From contig NZ_CP051151.1 in assembly GCF_013745115.1 (NCBI RefSeq), positions 310,001 through 374,000 on the forward strand: a stretch of DNA of 64,000 bases, read 5' to 3'. The DNA comes from Hujiaoplasma nucleasis (lineage in GTDB: Bacteria > Bacillota_I > Bacilli_A > Izemoplasmatales > Hujiaoplasmataceae). Both the position numbers and the translations under genes were made by a program. The stretch's first letter is position 1. The number at the start of each line of letters is the position of its first letter. Positions 1-9,434 of this stretch are shown here, in pieces. The notes under the pieces are model-generated. The model worked only from the letters and a program-made list of their open reading frames with translations, had not been told where the DNA came from and made no database searches.

Positions 1-2
1 TG

Positions 3-284
3 TATATTAAATTAAAAAGATTATCAGATTTTAGTAAATTTGATATAATGAAATTAGTTGATCAACAAGAATGGGTAAGTGATACTTTAATTAAAATCTT
101 TTTAGAATTGGGCTTTGCCATTGAGAAGAATGGTCTATATAATATTCAAGAAAGTTCTAAAAAAGACTTAAGTGAAAGTCAAACGTACTTGGATGTATTA
201 GAAAAGAAAAAAACTATTGATTGGTTGTATCTTACAAGCCAAGATAAAATAAAGACTTATTTGGAGGATAAAAATGGATTATAG
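3..284 (+). CDS. recJ: Single-stranded-DNA exonuclease RecJ, C-terminal end (partial)
   Basis: The reading frame is open from the window edge, so only the last 93 residues are visible and no start is present. The tail has the look of the RecJ C-terminal region of Firmicutes: a predicted helix followed by a LSES-TY segment and a final amphipathic helix. No catalytic motif falls inside the window. The identification rests mainly on context: recJ sits directly before apt and rel in many low-GC Gram-positive relatives, and here the frame overlaps the apt start by 11 bases. RecJ degrades 5' single-stranded DNA in recombination and repair. The family call is likely but not proven from this fragment. 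Confidence 0.65.
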   Translation, partial: YIKLKRLSDFSKFDIMKLVDQQEWVSDTLIKIFLELGFAIEKNGLYNIQESSKKDLSESQTYLDVLEKKKTIDWLYLTSQDKIKTYLEDKNGL

Positions 285-786
285 TAAATATATTAAAAAT
301 GTACCTAATTTTCCTGTTGAAGGGATTCAATTTAAAGATATTACACCTTTAATTGGTGATGGACAAGCCTTTAAAGCTTGTATTGATGAATTTGTTGATT
401 TTGCTAAAGAAAAGCAAGCTAATAAAATTGTAGGTCCAGATGCAAGGGGCTTTATAGTTGGTGCTCCAGTGGCTTACGCCATGGCTATTCCTTTTGTTCC
501 TATTAGAAAGCCTGGTAAGTTACCAAGGGAAACCTATTCTTATGATTATGATTTAGAGTATGGCTCTAATTCTTTATCAATGCATAAAGATGCTATTGTA
601 AAAGGGGATAAGGTTGTTATTATGGATGATTTATTAGCAACTGGGGGTACTCTTGAAGCTACCATCAAGTTGGTAGAAGAAGCTGGTGGTCAGGTTGTTG
701 GTTTAGGATTCATCATTGAGTTAGTTGATTTAAATGCAAGAAATAAATTAGATAAGTATCCAATTAAAGTATTATTAAAATATTAG
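274..786 (+). CDS. apt: Adenine phosphoribosyltransferase
   Basis: Converts adenine and PRPP to AMP in purine salvage in the cytoplasm. The 170-residue length is typical of the family. The PRPP-binding loop [13 protein letters not shown] lies at about residues 114-126, and the N-terminal part carries the family pattern [14 protein letters not shown]. The ATG overlaps the end of recJ, and a GGAGG Shine-Dalgarno sequence precedes it inside the recJ frame. It is followed after 11 bases by rel, the usual apt-rel pairing, which couples purine nucleotide supply to (p)ppGpp metabolism. Confidence 0.96.
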   Translation: MDYSKYIKNVPNFPVEGIQFKDITPLIGDGQAFKACIDEFVDFAKEKQANKIVGPDARGFIVGAPVAYAMAIPFVPIRKPGKLPRETYSYDYDLEYGSNSLSMHKDAIVKGDKVVIMDDLLATGGTLEATIKLVEEAGGQVVGLGFIIELVDLNARNKLDKYPIKVLLKY

Positions 787-797
787 GAGGCTTTGCC

Positions 798-2981
798 TTG
801 ACACAAGTTGATTATTACAAACCATTGGCAGATGCTCTGTCAAAGTATCTATCTAAATCTAAGCATCTTAAGTTAATAAGAAGCGCTTTTGACTATGCCT
901 TACAAAAACATGGAGATCAGCGTCGCAAATCAGGAGAACCTTATATTATTCATCCTCGTGATGTGGCCATTACTTTGGCTGAGTATGAGGTTGATCCTAA
1001 CACAATTGTAGCTGGTTTATTGCATGATATATTAGAAGATACTGATACAACTTATGAAGAGATCAAAAATGAGTTTGGTGAAGAAATAGCTGATATTGTT
1101 GAGGGTTTAACTAAGTTAAAACAGTTACAATATCAAAATTCTAAAGTTCTTCAACAAGCTAAGAATCATCAAAAAATGATTTTAGCCATGGCTAAAGATA
1201 TTCGAGTTATCTTAGTTAAATTGGCTGATAGACTAAATAATATGCGTACGCTTGCTTTTTTGAATGATGAAAAACAGACAAGAATATCTAGGGAAACTTT
1301 GGATATTTTTGTGCCAATTGCCCATCGATTAGGTATGTATCGTTTAAAGGCTGAGTTAGAAGATTTAGCTTTTAAATATTTATATCCTTATGATTATCAA
1401 GAAATTGCTAAAAAATTGAGGGAGAAAAAAGGTTCTAGAGAAGCTGATGTCTTTAGGATGGAAGAATCACTTACCAATCTTTTGAAGGCTGAAGGTTTTA
1501 AGTTTGAGATTAAAGGTCGTATAAAGAATATTCATTCTGTCTATATAAAGATGAAAAATAAGAAAATTGATTTTGATGAAATTCATGATTTATTGGCTTT
1601 AAGAATTGTTGTTGAAACAGTTAGTGATTGTTATAGGGCTATTGGAATTGTTCATTCAAAATTTATGCCTGTACCTGGAAGATTTAAAGATTATATAGCC
1701 ATGCCTAAACCAAATATGTATCAATCTTTACATACCACTGTTGTCAGCAATGGTAAAATCTATGAGATTCAAATTAGGACTCAGGAAATGGATGATATTG
1801 CTGAAAAAGGGGTAGCTGCTCATTGGGCTTATAAAGAAACAACTGGTAGGAAATCTAACCGTAAAGATATTGAAACCATCATGTCATCTAAATTAAGATG
1901 GTATTCTGAGTTAATTAAATATACTGAAGAATCTGATTCTGAAGAGGAAATACTTGATATATTTACTGGTGATATTTTAAATGCCAATGTTTATGTTTTT
2001 ACGCCTAAGGGCGATATTATCGACTTAGCTGCTGGAGCAACACCTTTAGATTTTGCCTTTAGAATCCATACTAAAGTAGGTGAAAAAACTGTTGGCGCAA
2101 TTGTTAATGGTAAAATTAGACCTTTGGATTACCAATTAAAAACAGGTGATTTAGTTGAGATTAAAACATCAAAGAATGCAGTTGGACCTAATGAAAACTG
2201 GCTTAATTTGGCTAAAACATCAAACGCTCGTAGTAAAATCAAGAATTTCTTAAACAGACAAAAAAGAGATTTTCTTGTTGAAAAAGGTAAAAACGATTTT
2301 GAAAAAGAAGTAAAAAGTCGTCATATCGAATTAAGTATTGATGATAAAATAGTTTTAAAAAATTTCACTTCAAGACATATAGAAACAGAAGAAGACTTGT
2401 ATTATGAAATAGGTAAGGGTGTTTTATCTGCAATTAATGTCGTTAATGTCTTGGTTGGAAAACCTGAAGTTACTGAAGAAGAACTTCTTGAAAAATATAA
2501 TAAACTGGATGATCAAAAGAAAAAGCGTTATGTCCATTCAGATATTAATGTTATTGTTGAAGGTTTAGATAAACCTTCAATTAAATTGGCCAACTGTTGT
2601 AAACCTATTTATGGTGATAAGATTGTAGGTTATGTATCTAAGTCTTATGGAATTATGGTTCATAGGGATAATTGCCATAACTTGGATACCTATGATGAGA
2701 ATCGTTTTCTTGATGTATATTGGGGGGATGACTTATCTAAAAAGTATTTAACTAGTTTAAGAATATATGTTGAGAATAGAGACAATATTCTAGCTGAAAT
2801 CATCAACGCTTCAACATCTTCAAAAGGTAAAATCGTACAAGTATCAGCCCAGACCAATGATTTAAAACAAGGTATTATTACTACTAAGATTGAAATCGGT
2901 TCGGTGTCGGAACTTGAAAATTTAATTATCAATATGCAAAAAGTTAAAGGTGTTTACTCAATAGAGAGGGTTGGCGCATGA
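798..2981 (+). CDS. rel: Bifunctional (p)ppGpp synthetase/hydrolase Rel
   Basis: Makes and degrades the stringent-response alarmone (p)ppGpp. Domains in order are an N-terminal HD hydrolase (His52, His76-Asp77 in HDILEDT), a synthetase domain (about 230-350, with RFKDYI and the YQSLHT motif), a TGS domain (about 394-455) and a C-terminal ACT domain (about 655-725). Both enzymatic motifs look intact, so the protein is probably bifunctional, like Rel of Firmicutes. The start is a TTG seven bases after a full AGGAGG; no well-placed ATG is near. The last codons overlap the start of dtd by four bases. Confidence 0.96.
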   Translation: MTQVDYYKPLADALSKYLSKSKHLKLIRSAFDYALQKHGDQRRKSGEPYIIHPRDVAITLAEYEVDPNTIVAGLLHDILEDTDTTYEEIKNEFGEEIADIVEGLTKLKQLQYQNSKVLQQAKNHQKMILAMAKDIRVILVKLADRLNNMRTLAFLNDEKQTRISRETLDIFVPIAHRLGMYRLKAELEDLAFKYLYPYDYQEIAKKLREKKGSREADVFRMEESLTNLLKAEGFKFEIKGRIKNIHSVYIKMKNKKIDFDEIHDLLALRIVVETVSDCYRAIGIVHSKFMPVPGRFKDYIAMPKPNMYQSLHTTVVSNGKIYEIQIRTQEMDDIAEKGVAAHWAYKETTGRKSNRKDIETIMSSKLRWYSELIKYTEESDSEEEILDIFTGDILNANVYVFTPKGDIIDLAAGATPLDFAFRIHTKVGEKTVGAIVNGKIRPLDYQLKTGDLVEIKTSKNAVGPNENWLNLAKTSNARSKIKNFLNRQKRDFLVEKGKNDFEKEVKSRHIELSIDDKIVLKNFTSRHIETEEDLYYEIGKGVLSAINVVNVLVGKPEVTEEELLEKYNKLDDQKKKRYVHSDINVIVEGLDKPSIKLANCCKPIYGDKIVGYVSKSYGIMVHRDNCHNLDTYDENRFLDVYWGDDLSKKYLTSLRIYVENRDNILAEIINASTSSKGKIVQVSAQTNDLKQGIITTKIEIGSVSELENLIINMQKVKGVYSIERVGA

Positions 2982-3421
2982 GAGTTGTTGTACAGAGGGT
3001 TAAGCAGGCATCAGTTTCTGTGAATAATCATGTAGTCAGTCAAATTGAATATGGATTTTTGCTTTTGGTTGGTTTAAGAAATGGTGATGATGAAGATACG
3101 ATAAAAAATATGGCTTTAAAGATTAGTAAGCTAAGAATATTTTCTGATGACACGGGTTTGATGAATTTAAATATTCATCAGATCAAAGGTCAAATACTTT
3201 CTATTTCTCAGTTTACTTTATATGGGGATGTAAGAAAACAAAACAGGCCTGGTTTTACTCAAGCAATGAAATTTGAACATGCAAAGACTATGTATGCTTT
3301 ATTTAATGATTATTTGAGGTCCCATGATTTGCTTGTAAAAGAAGGTGTATTTGGTGAACATATGGAAGTTTCGTTGATTAATGATGGACCAGTGACATTA
3401 ATCATAGATACAAGTCAATAA
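2978..3421 (+). CDS. dtd: D-aminoacyl-tRNA deacylase
   Basis: Hydrolyses D-aminoacyl-tRNAs to recycle mischarged tRNA. At 147 residues it has the family length. It begins with MRVVVQRVKQASV, typical of DTD, and carries both active-site motifs: SQFTLYGD in the middle and NDGPVT near the C-terminus (family NxGPVT). The ATG overlaps the rel stop (ATGA), so the two are translationally coupled. The rel-dtd pair is widespread in Firmicutes. It ends 62 bases before acpP, which has its own strong promoter. Confidence 0.95.
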   Translation: MRVVVQRVKQASVSVNNHVVSQIEYGFLLLVGLRNGDDEDTIKNMALKISKLRIFSDDTGLMNLNIHQIKGQILSISQFTLYGDVRKQNRPGFTQAMKFEHAKTMYALFNDYLRSHDLLVKEGVFGEHMEVSLINDGPVTLIIDTSQ

Positions 3422-3425
3422 TCAT

Positions 3426-3454
3426 TTGACTGAATCACTTAAATTTAATATAAT
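3426..3454 (+). promoter_or_regulatory. Near-consensus sigma-70-type promoter of acpP
   Basis: TTGACT at 3426-3431 and TATAAT at 3449-3454 are separated by exactly 17 bases. This is one of the strongest-looking promoters in the window. The distance to the acpP ATG (3484) leaves a short leader with GGAGG at 3474-3478. Confidence 0.85.
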
Positions 3455-3483
3455 AATTTATATAACTATTATTGGAGGATATT

Positions 3484-3744
3484 ATGGAAAAAAGAGAAAT
3501 CGTGTTCAATAAAATCAAAGAAATGATTGTACAAGAATTAGGTGTTAAACCAGAAATCGTATCATTGGATGCTGGTCTTGCTGAAGATTTTGGTGTTGAT
3601 TCATTAGATGCACTAGAGTTATTTAATCAAATTGATAGTGAGTTTCTTATTACTATTGAAGATGAAGCAGCTCAAGATATGAGAACTGTTAAAGATTTAG
3701 TAGATTATGTGGTAAATACTGTCAGTGACGATTATTTTGAATAG
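3484..3744 (+). CDS. acpP: Acyl carrier protein
   Basis: Small acidic carrier of acyl chains for fatty acid and phospholipid synthesis. The phosphopantetheine attachment serine is in DFGVDSLDALELF, about residue 37. The frame is open upstream to a TTG at 3472, but that codon lies in front of GGAGG (3474-3478); the ATG at 3484, six bases after the SD, is the sensible start and gives 86 residues. No fatty-acid synthesis gene is adjacent. It is a monocistronic unit, flanked by its own promoter and a hairpin terminator. Confidence 0.95.
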   Translation: MEKREIVFNKIKEMIVQELGVKPEIVSLDAGLAEDFGVDSLDALELFNQIDSEFLITIEDEAAQDMRTVKDLVDYVVNTVSDDYFE

Positions 3745-3748
3745 AATG

Positions 3749-3775
3749 AATCGTCCTTTTTAGGACGATTTTTTT
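3749..3775 (+). terminator. Rho-independent terminator after acpP
   Basis: An eight-base stem AATCGTCC / GGACGATT (3749-3756 with 3763-3770) is followed by an uninterrupted run of T. It ends the acpP transcript 15 bases before hisS. Confidence 0.9.
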
Positions 3776-3789
3776 AGAAAGGAACAACA

Positions 3790-5103
3790 ATGATTAGAAG
3801 AATCAAAGGTACCTACGATATATTACCTGAAGAGAGTAGAAAATGGCACCAAATTGAAGATGTAATGCGAAAAGTCGCAAAAATCTTTAATTTTAAAGAA
3901 ATTAGGACACCTATTTTTGAAGCTTCTGAATTGTTTCACCGTTCTGTAGGTGAAAGTAGTGATATCGTAAGAAAAGAAACATATGATTTTCTTGATAGGG
4001 GAAAACGTTCTAACACTTTAAGACCAGAAGGCACTGCACCTGTTGTCCGTGCTTTAATTGAGAATAAAATGTATGCAGATCCCTCTCAACCCTTAAAGCT
4101 TTATTATTTTGGACCAATGTTTAGGTATGAACAACCTCAAAAAGGTCGTCAAAGACAATTTCATCAGTTTGGGGCAGAAATTATGGGTTCTTCATCACCC
4201 TTGGTTGATGTAGAAATTATTAATTTTGCCTTAACTTATCTTAAAGCTTTAGGTATAGAAGATACCATCGTTAAAATTAATTCATTGGGTGATAAAGCGT
4301 CTAAAGAAAAATATTTAGATGTTTTAAAGTCATATCTTGATCCACATGTTCATGAATTGTGTCATGATTGTCAAAGAAGACATGAAGAGAATCCTTTGCG
4401 TGTCCTTGATTGTAAAGTTGATCAAGACCATGAAATTATAAAAAACGCTCCTAAACCAATAGATTATCTTAGTGAAAAAGCCCAATATCATTTTGATTAT
4501 GTGCTCCAAGGTTTAAAAGCTTTGGACCTTGATTTTGAAGTTGATGGTAATCTTGTCAGGGGCTTAGATTATTACACCCATACTGTTTTTGAAATTCAGT
4601 CAACTTCAAGTCAACTTGGTTCTCAAGCAACCTTAGTTGGAGGTGGAAGATACAACCATTTAATTGAAGAATTAGGTGGTCCTGATACGCCTGCAGTTGG
4701 CTTTGCTTTTGGGGCTGAAAGACTTTTGTTAGCTTTAGAAAATTCACCTTTATTTAATGATCTTGAAGGCATACATGCTTATTTTATTTCTCTAGGTGAT
4801 ATTTTTGAAAATGGTGGTTTAAAGATTATCCAAGATTTAAGATTGGGTGGTTTATTGGTAGATTACGATTTTTTAAATCGTAGTTTAAAGGCTCAATTTA
4901 AACAAGCTGATAGATTAAATGCTGAATATTATATAATTTATGGGGATGAAGAAGCTAAAGAAGGTAAAATAAAGATTAAACATTCTAAGACTGGCGAACA
5001 AGTGAGTTTAGCAGTGGATGATTTGTATGATTATATTATTAAACAACTCAAAGGTGGCGGTTGTTCAGGCGGCTGTGGCTCATGTGATGGTTGTGATTCT
5101 TAA
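3790..5103 (+). CDS. hisS: Histidyl-tRNA synthetase with Cys-rich C-terminal tail
   Basis: Class II aminoacyl-tRNA synthetase that charges tRNA-His. Motif 2 (FRYEQPQKGRQRQFHQFGAE, about 115-134), the histidine-binding loop VRGLDYYTHTVFE (about 255-267) and motif 3 (GFAFGAERLLLAL) are all visible; an anticodon-binding domain follows. The odd part is the last 16 residues, GGGCSGGCGSCDGCDS, which place four cysteines at 425, 429, 432 and 435 (spacing CX3CX2CX2C) in a glycine linker. This looks like an added metal-binding or redox tail. The usual partner aspS does not follow. An AAAGGA SD precedes the ATG. Confidence 0.96.
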   Translation: MIRRIKGTYDILPEESRKWHQIEDVMRKVAKIFNFKEIRTPIFEASELFHRSVGESSDIVRKETYDFLDRGKRSNTLRPEGTAPVVRALIENKMYADPSQPLKLYYFGPMFRYEQPQKGRQRQFHQFGAEIMGSSSPLVDVEIINFALTYLKALGIEDTIVKINSLGDKASKEKYLDVLKSYLDPHVHELCHDCQRRHEENPLRVLDCKVDQDHEIIKNAPKPIDYLSEKAQYHFDYVLQGLKALDLDFEVDGNLVRGLDYYTHTVFEIQSTSSQLGSQATLVGGGRYNHLIEELGGPDTPAVGFAFGAERLLLALENSPLFNDLEGIHAYFISLGDIFENGGLKIIQDLRLGGLLVDYDFLNRSLKAQFKQADRLNAEYYIIYGDEEAKEGKIKIKHSKTGEQVSLAVDDLYDYIIKQLKGGGCSGGCGSCDGCDS

Positions 5104-5121
5104 AGAAATGTGGGTTGAATC

Positions 5122-6237
5122 ATGAAAAGAATCTCAGATGAAACATTAAATAGGCTTATAAAGTTTTTGGTTATCATTTTATTGAGTTTTGCAATTTTGT
5201 TTGTTGCTATTCAATTTAATGATTTTTGGCAATGGTTGTTTTCTGCTATTCGTTCAGTGATCATTCCAATTGGTCTAGCATATATTTTTGCCTTGATTTT
5301 GTTTCCTTTAATTCGCTTTTTGGAGAAGAAGGGTATTGGACCAAGAGGCTTCTCATTGGCACTGGTTATTATCTTTGCTTTTGGAGCGATATTTGCTGGT
5401 TTTTACTTTTTAATGCCTCTAGTTATTACTGAAATTCAAAGTTTCTTTAACAATGAGTTTCCTAATATTGTGACTTATATTACCACTGATTTAAGAGATG
5501 ATTTCATTTTTGGCCAGGATATCTATGATCGAATTGCAGATTATATCAATCAATCCAATGTTGTTTCAGACACATTAGAATCTTTTGTTCCTGGTTTGAT
5601 TTCGTCGCTTTCGAATTGGATTTTTCCTTTAATTACCAGTGTGGCCTTATTGCCAATCCTTTTATTATATTACTTATATGATTATGAGTTGATTGGCGAT
5701 TCTATACGAGGGATTATACCTAAAAAATACGAAAAAAATACTTCAAAATTAGCGACTAGACTTAATGAAACAGTTGGAGCTTACCTAAGAGGACAATTGA
5801 TGTTAATGATTGTCTTAGGTGCAGTAGCAACTATTGTCTATAAGTTGATTGGATTAAAGTATTATTTTGTTTTTGGTTTGCTGGCTGGTATCACTAATAT
5901 AATTCCTTATTTTGGTTTGATTATTGCAGCTTTACCTCCAATTATATATTCGATGTTGTCAACATCAGGGCCTGGACCTTTACTAGTCATTTTAGTAAAT
6001 TTTGTCCTTCAATTTATTGAAGGTAATATATTCCAACCTTTAATTATGTCACACCAATTATCAATACATCCAATTTTAATTATTATGTCTATTTTATTCT
6101 TCGGATCTTTATTTGGAGCTCTTGGAGTGATTTTCGCATCTCCTATGGCTGCTTCTATAAAGGTTTTCTATCAATTTTTTAGAGATTTACGAAAAGAGAA
6201 TGTAGAAGCTAATTTATCAAAAGCTAAGGGCTCATAA
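5122..6237 (+). CDS. AI-2E family transporter (PerM/YtvI-like)
   Basis: Integral membrane protein of 371 residues with about seven or eight hydrophobic segments: a pair near the N-terminus, a long charged loop (about 110-165), then a C-terminal cluster. The arrangement and the segment near 265-320 (GITNIIPYFGLIIAALPPII, then FIEGNIFQPLIM) fit the AI-2E/PerM family. Members have been linked to autoinducer-2 export and to Na+/H+ exchange, so the substrate is unknown. It starts 18 bases after hisS and its stop overlaps the next ATG (TAATG), which points to cotranslation with that membrane protein. Confidence 0.88.
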   Translation: MKRISDETLNRLIKFLVIILLSFAILFVAIQFNDFWQWLFSAIRSVIIPIGLAYIFALILFPLIRFLEKKGIGPRGFSLALVIIFAFGAIFAGFYFLMPLVITEIQSFFNNEFPNIVTYITTDLRDDFIFGQDIYDRIADYINQSNVVSDTLESFVPGLISSLSNWIFPLITSVALLPILLLYYLYDYELIGDSIRGIIPKKYEKNTSKLATRLNETVGAYLRGQLMLMIVLGAVATIVYKLIGLKYYFVFGLLAGITNIIPYFGLIIAALPPIIYSMLSTSGPGPLLVILVNFVLQFIEGNIFQPLIMSHQLSIHPILIIMSILFFGSLFGALGVIFASPMAASIKVFYQFFRDLRKENVEANLSKAKGS

Positions 6238-6671
6238 TGGCAAGTCATCAAAACAAAGTATACTCATATTACGTTATTTTTAATATTGTTTTTTATTGGC
6301 TGATGCTTATATTATTGCCTGTTCTCTTAGTATTCTCATACGCTATTGATTTACATTTACTTTACAAAGAAAATGACATAATTCTTGTAAGTATTGCATT
6401 GGTTGTTCTAGTCACAATGATTGGGACAATATATATGTTAATCAAAAGAGGAAAACTTAAAAAAATTGTTAAAACACATTATCAGAAAGAGTTTGTATTT
6501 TTATCTTTTATGAATGTTTTATCAATACTTGGTTTTGTAGTTCTTTATGATTACTTAGGTGGAAATAGAAATTATATTGCTAATATATTAGTAATTATAT
6601 CTGCTTTCTTATTTGTTCTTTTGATGTATACAGGCAAAAGATATTTTAAGATAGATTATATATCTAGATAA
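6237..6671 (+). CDS. Hypothetical four-helix membrane protein
   Basis: I do not recognise a family. The 144-residue protein has four hydrophobic segments (about 12-35, 50-68, 88-105 and 112-132) with short basic loops and no obvious extramembrane domain. It overlaps the stop of the AI-2E-type transporter by one base (TAATG), so it is probably made from the same mRNA. A hairpin follows directly. Confidence 0.75.
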   Translation: MASHQNKVYSYYVIFNIVFYWLMLILLPVLLVFSYAIDLHLLYKENDIILVSIALVVLVTMIGTIYMLIKRGKLKKIVKTHYQKEFVFLSFMNVLSILGFVVLYDYLGGNRNYIANILVIISAFLFVLLMYTGKRYFKIDYISR

Positions 6672-6674
6672 TTT

Positions 6675-6695
6675 GGCTGCTTAAGCAGCCTTTCT
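6675..6695 (+). terminator. Terminator hairpin before tcdA
   Basis: GGCTGCTTAAGCAGCC is a perfect 16-base inverted repeat (6675-6690) followed by TTTCTTT. It closes the hisS-transporter unit and ends about five bases before the tcdA SD. Confidence 0.75.
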
Positions 6696-6710
6696 TTATA
6701 GGTGAAAAAA

Positions 6711-7403
6711 ATGTTGTTTAATCGATTAGAAAATTTAATAGGACATGATAAAATAGAGATGTTAAAGCACAAGCATATTGTAGTTTTTGGTTTGGGTGGT
6801 GTTGGTTCATTTGCGGCTGAAGCCTTGGTTAGAAGCGGGATAGGAAAACTTACTCTAGTCGATTATGATATCGTTGATATTACGAATATTAATCGTCAGT
6901 TGATTGCTAAAACATCAACTATTGGGCTTAAGAAGGTAGAAGTTTTTTCTAGAAGAGCTAAAGATATCAATCCAGATATTCAAATCATTGCTATAGATGA
7001 AGCAGTGAATCAAGACAATGTATTGTCTATATTAAATCCTTTGCCTGATTTCGTGCTGGATTGTATTGATGATGTAGCTGGTAAGTTAGAACTTGTAAAG
7101 GCTTGTCAAACAAAGCAAATACCTTTAATTTTAGCTATGGGTTTTGCCAATAAATTTCATCCGGAAATGATTCGTTTAAGCACCTTAAAGAAAACTTCTG
7201 TTTGTCCTTTAGCAAGGTCTGTGAGGAAACTGGTTAGAGATCATGGTTTGTCTTTAGATGTAGCCTGTGTATATTCAGAAGAGAAACCGGCTCAAGTCAT
7301 TGATAAAACTATTTTAGGTTCTACAGCCTTTTGTCCTAGTTCTGCTGGCTTAATGATGGCTTCATATGTTATTAATCAAATATTAGAAGGAGATGCATTA
7401 TGA
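6711..7403 (+). CDS. tcdA: tRNA threonylcarbamoyladenosine dehydratase (ThiF/E1-like)
   Basis: ATP-dependent enzyme that cyclises t6A37 in tRNA to ct6A. The Rossmann-type nucleotide-binding start IVVFGLGGVGSFAAEAL, the LVDYDIVDITNINRQ segment and the absence of a ThiF sulfur-carrier partner nearby favour TcdA. Several cysteines (VCPLARS, FCPSSAG) are typical of this branch. A GTG at 6702 would also be in frame, but AGGTGA (6700-6705) is better read as the SD for ATG 6711. The stop overlaps the msrA start (TTATGA). Confidence 0.87.
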   Translation: MLFNRLENLIGHDKIEMLKHKHIVVFGLGGVGSFAAEALVRSGIGKLTLVDYDIVDITNINRQLIAKTSTIGLKKVEVFSRRAKDINPDIQIIAIDEAVNQDNVLSILNPLPDFVLDCIDDVAGKLELVKACQTKQIPLILAMGFANKFHPEMIRLSTLKKTSVCPLARSVRKLVRDHGLSLDVACVYSEEKPAQVIDKTILGSTAFCPSSAGLMMASYVINQILEGDAL

Positions 7404-7891
7404 AAAAAATTGTGTTAGCTGGTGGTTGTTTTTGGGGAGTTCAAGCTTACTTTGATCAAGTAAAAGGTGTCAAAAAAACTATCGTAGGATATATAGATGG
7501 AATGACAAAGAATCCTACTTATCAAGATGTGTTAAATGGTAGTGGGCATACAGAAGCCATATATATAGAGTATGATGAAGCTGTTTGTTCCTTAAAACTA
7601 CTTTTAGATCATTTTTTTAATATTATTGATCCAACCTTAATCAATCGTCAAGGCAATGATATTGGAATTAACTATAGAACTGGTATCTACGCTTATGATG
7701 TGAATGAAATCAAAGAAATCAATCAATATATTGATTCAATAAGAGACAAATATGCAAAACCAATTGTAACAACTGTAAAAATGGCTGAAGATTTTTCTTC
7801 TGGCGAAGAATACCACCAAAATTATTTACAAAAGAATCCAGGTGGTTATTGTCATATTAATTTAGCTAAGATTAGCAAGATTCAAAATTAA
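7400..7891 (+). CDS. msrA: Peptide methionine-S-sulfoxide reductase MsrA
   Basis: Repairs oxidised methionine (S epimer) in proteins. The catalytic cysteine is in the N-terminal GGCFWG motif (about residues 9-14), followed by the family pattern of the substrate pocket and, near the C-terminus, the EEYHQNYL segment. The 163-residue length fits a single-domain MsrA without an MsrB fusion. The ATG overlaps the tcdA stop, so the two genes are coupled. A resolving cysteine is present near the C-terminus (GGYCHINL). Confidence 0.95.
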   Translation: MKKIVLAGGCFWGVQAYFDQVKGVKKTIVGYIDGMTKNPTYQDVLNGSGHTEAIYIEYDEAVCSLKLLLDHFFNIIDPTLINRQGNDIGINYRTGIYAYDVNEIKEINQYIDSIRDKYAKPIVTTVKMAEDFSSGEEYHQNYLQKNPGGYCHINLAKISKIQN

Positions 7892-7909
7892 GAAACTGGA
7901 GTTGATACC

Positions 7910-8392
7910 ATGAAGAGACAAAACTATTTAAAATGGGATGACTATTTTATGGGTGTCGCTGATTTGTCTTCGAAAAGATCGAAAGATGATACATCTCAAG
8001 TTGGCGCTTGCATAGTTAATGAGAGAAACCATATCGTAGGTATTGGTTATAATGGTTTTCCTATTGGTTGTTCGGATGATGAATTGCCTTGGGAAAGAGA
8101 AGGAGAATTTTTAGATACTAAGTATGCTTATGTAGTTCATGCAGAAGCAAATGCTATTCTTAATTCAAGTACAGATTTATTAGATTCTAGAATTTATGTG
8201 ACCCTATTCCCATGTAATGAGTGTGCAAAACTTATTATTCAATCTGGGATTAAAGAAGTTGTTTACCTTGAAGATAAATATCCTGATTTAGACATGACTA
8301 AGGCCAGTAAGAAACTTTTCGATATGGCTAAAATTCAATATCGACCATTAAAAAATTATAAAGTTAAAATCAATCATGAAGAAACTAAGTAG
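7910..8392 (+). CDS. comEB: dCMP deaminase (ComE operon protein 2 type)
   Basis: Zinc-dependent deaminase that converts dCMP to dUMP for dTMP synthesis. The zinc site is clear: HAEANAI (His and catalytic Glu) and PCNECAK (two Cys). The N-terminal [16 protein letters not shown] and the GYNGFP segment are typical of deoxycytidylate deaminases. The call from family resemblance is firm; the gene symbol follows B. subtilis usage and does not imply competence. The C-terminus overlaps the start of the protease gene by 17 bases. Confidence 0.92.
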   Translation: MKRQNYLKWDDYFMGVADLSSKRSKDDTSQVGACIVNERNHIVGIGYNGFPIGCSDDELPWEREGEFLDTKYAYVVHAEANAILNSSTDLLDSRIYVTLFPCNECAKLIIQSGIKEVVYLEDKYPDLDMTKASKKLFDMAKIQYRPLKNYKVKINHEETK

Positions 8393-9434
8393 TTTTTTAT
8401 GGCCTAGTATTAGGCTATTAATTATACCTTATTTAATTTTTATTTTTTTAATGGTTTATCGCATAGACTATGAGATTCAAGCTCCAGGTGGTATATCCGA
8501 AGTTGATCAATTGATTCAAGTGGATTATCCTGTGGATGAAATTAAAGGTTCTTTATCTTCAACTTATATTGTATCTTTTACAAGACCTTCTATCTTTCAG
8601 TTCATCATTAGTGATTTTTCCAAATATAATCAAGTCAATATCATACCAGAAAGTTATAGACATTATACTGACAGCGAATTAAGAGATATATCCTATATGC
8701 AAAAAGTAACTAGTGTTGATGCGGCGGTTATCGTTGCTTACATTAAAGCTAGCCAGGTTAATGAAGATATTATATTTACTGAAAATTCTTATCGCTTGGT
8801 GACCTTGATTCGTGGTAAAGAAGCTTCTTTATCTAATTATAACGATATTGGCTTAGGTCATGAATTTATTTCCATGATTGGTGATGAAGATATCATCATT
8901 GAAGATTATACGAAACTTAGAAATGCTATGTCGGATGATCAATGGTATACTTTTAATTTCAAGGGAGAAGAAGTCTATCAAGTTCAATTAAGAAAAGTTG
9001 ATATTGAAGAAAATTATTTATTGTTTAGCAATTATTATTTGGTAGATCAAGCTGATATATATCCTAAATATATTGAAAAAGATTCAAATATTGGTGGTCC
9101 ATCAGGGGGATTACTACAAACCTTATCCATCTATAATATGTTGGTAAAAGAAGATATTACAAAGGGATATAAGATTGCTGGTACTGGGACCATTCGTTAT
9201 GATGGAACTGTTGGTTATGTAGGCGGTATTAAACAAAAAATAGCGACGGCTTATGTCAATAAAGTGGACATGTTTTTTATTCCTGCTATTGATGAAAGAT
9301 ATAGTTCACATAACTACTTAGAAGCTTTAGCTGCATGTGAAGAATACGGTATTGACCCAGAAGGTTGGTTAATTCCTGTAGCCTCTATTGATGAAGCCAT
9401 AGTCTATCTAGAAGGACTTGATAATCATGAATAA
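8376..9434 (+). CDS. Membrane-anchored Lon-like serine protease (SepM/YlbL family)
   Basis: A 352-residue protein with one N-terminal membrane segment (about 10-28) and a C-terminal Lon-type (S16) protease domain, expected to face outside the cell. The catalytic Ser lies in IGGPSGGLL (about 243-251) and the Lys in [11 protein letters not shown] (about 288-298), the S16 Ser-Lys dyad. The middle (about 125-215) is where relatives carry a PDZ domain, but I cannot see clear PDZ motifs. Homologues process secreted peptides or membrane proteins. The ATG lies inside the end of comEB, so translation is coupled. Confidence 0.85.
   Translation: MKKLSSFLWPSIRLLIIPYLIFIFLMVYRIDYEIQAPGGISEVDQLIQVDYPVDEIKGSLSSTYIVSFTRPSIFQFIISDFSKYNQVNIIPESYRHYTDSELRDISYMQKVTSVDAAVIVAYIKASQVNEDIIFTENSYRLVTLIRGKEASLSNYNDIGLGHEFISMIGDEDIIIEDYTKLRNAMSDDQWYTFNFKGEEVYQVQLRKVDIEENYLLFSNYYLVDQADIYPKYIEKDSNIGGPSGGLLQTLSIYNMLVKEDITKGYKIAGTGTIRYDGTVGYVGGIKQKIATAYVNKVDMFFIPAIDERYSSHNYLEALAACEEYGIDPEGWLIPVASIDEAIVYLEGLDNHE

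Noticed and set aside
4556-4747. Minus-strand frame within hisS, and similar antisense frames in rel, rnhC, mutS2, pnp, ftsZ and valS
   Set aside because: They lack SD sequences and lie wholly inside clear genes.
6702-7403. Mycoplasma genetic code with TGA as Trp
   Set aside because: Several genes end in TGA exactly at operon junctions (tcdA, lspA, engB, pnp) and Trp is TGG throughout, so the standard code applies.
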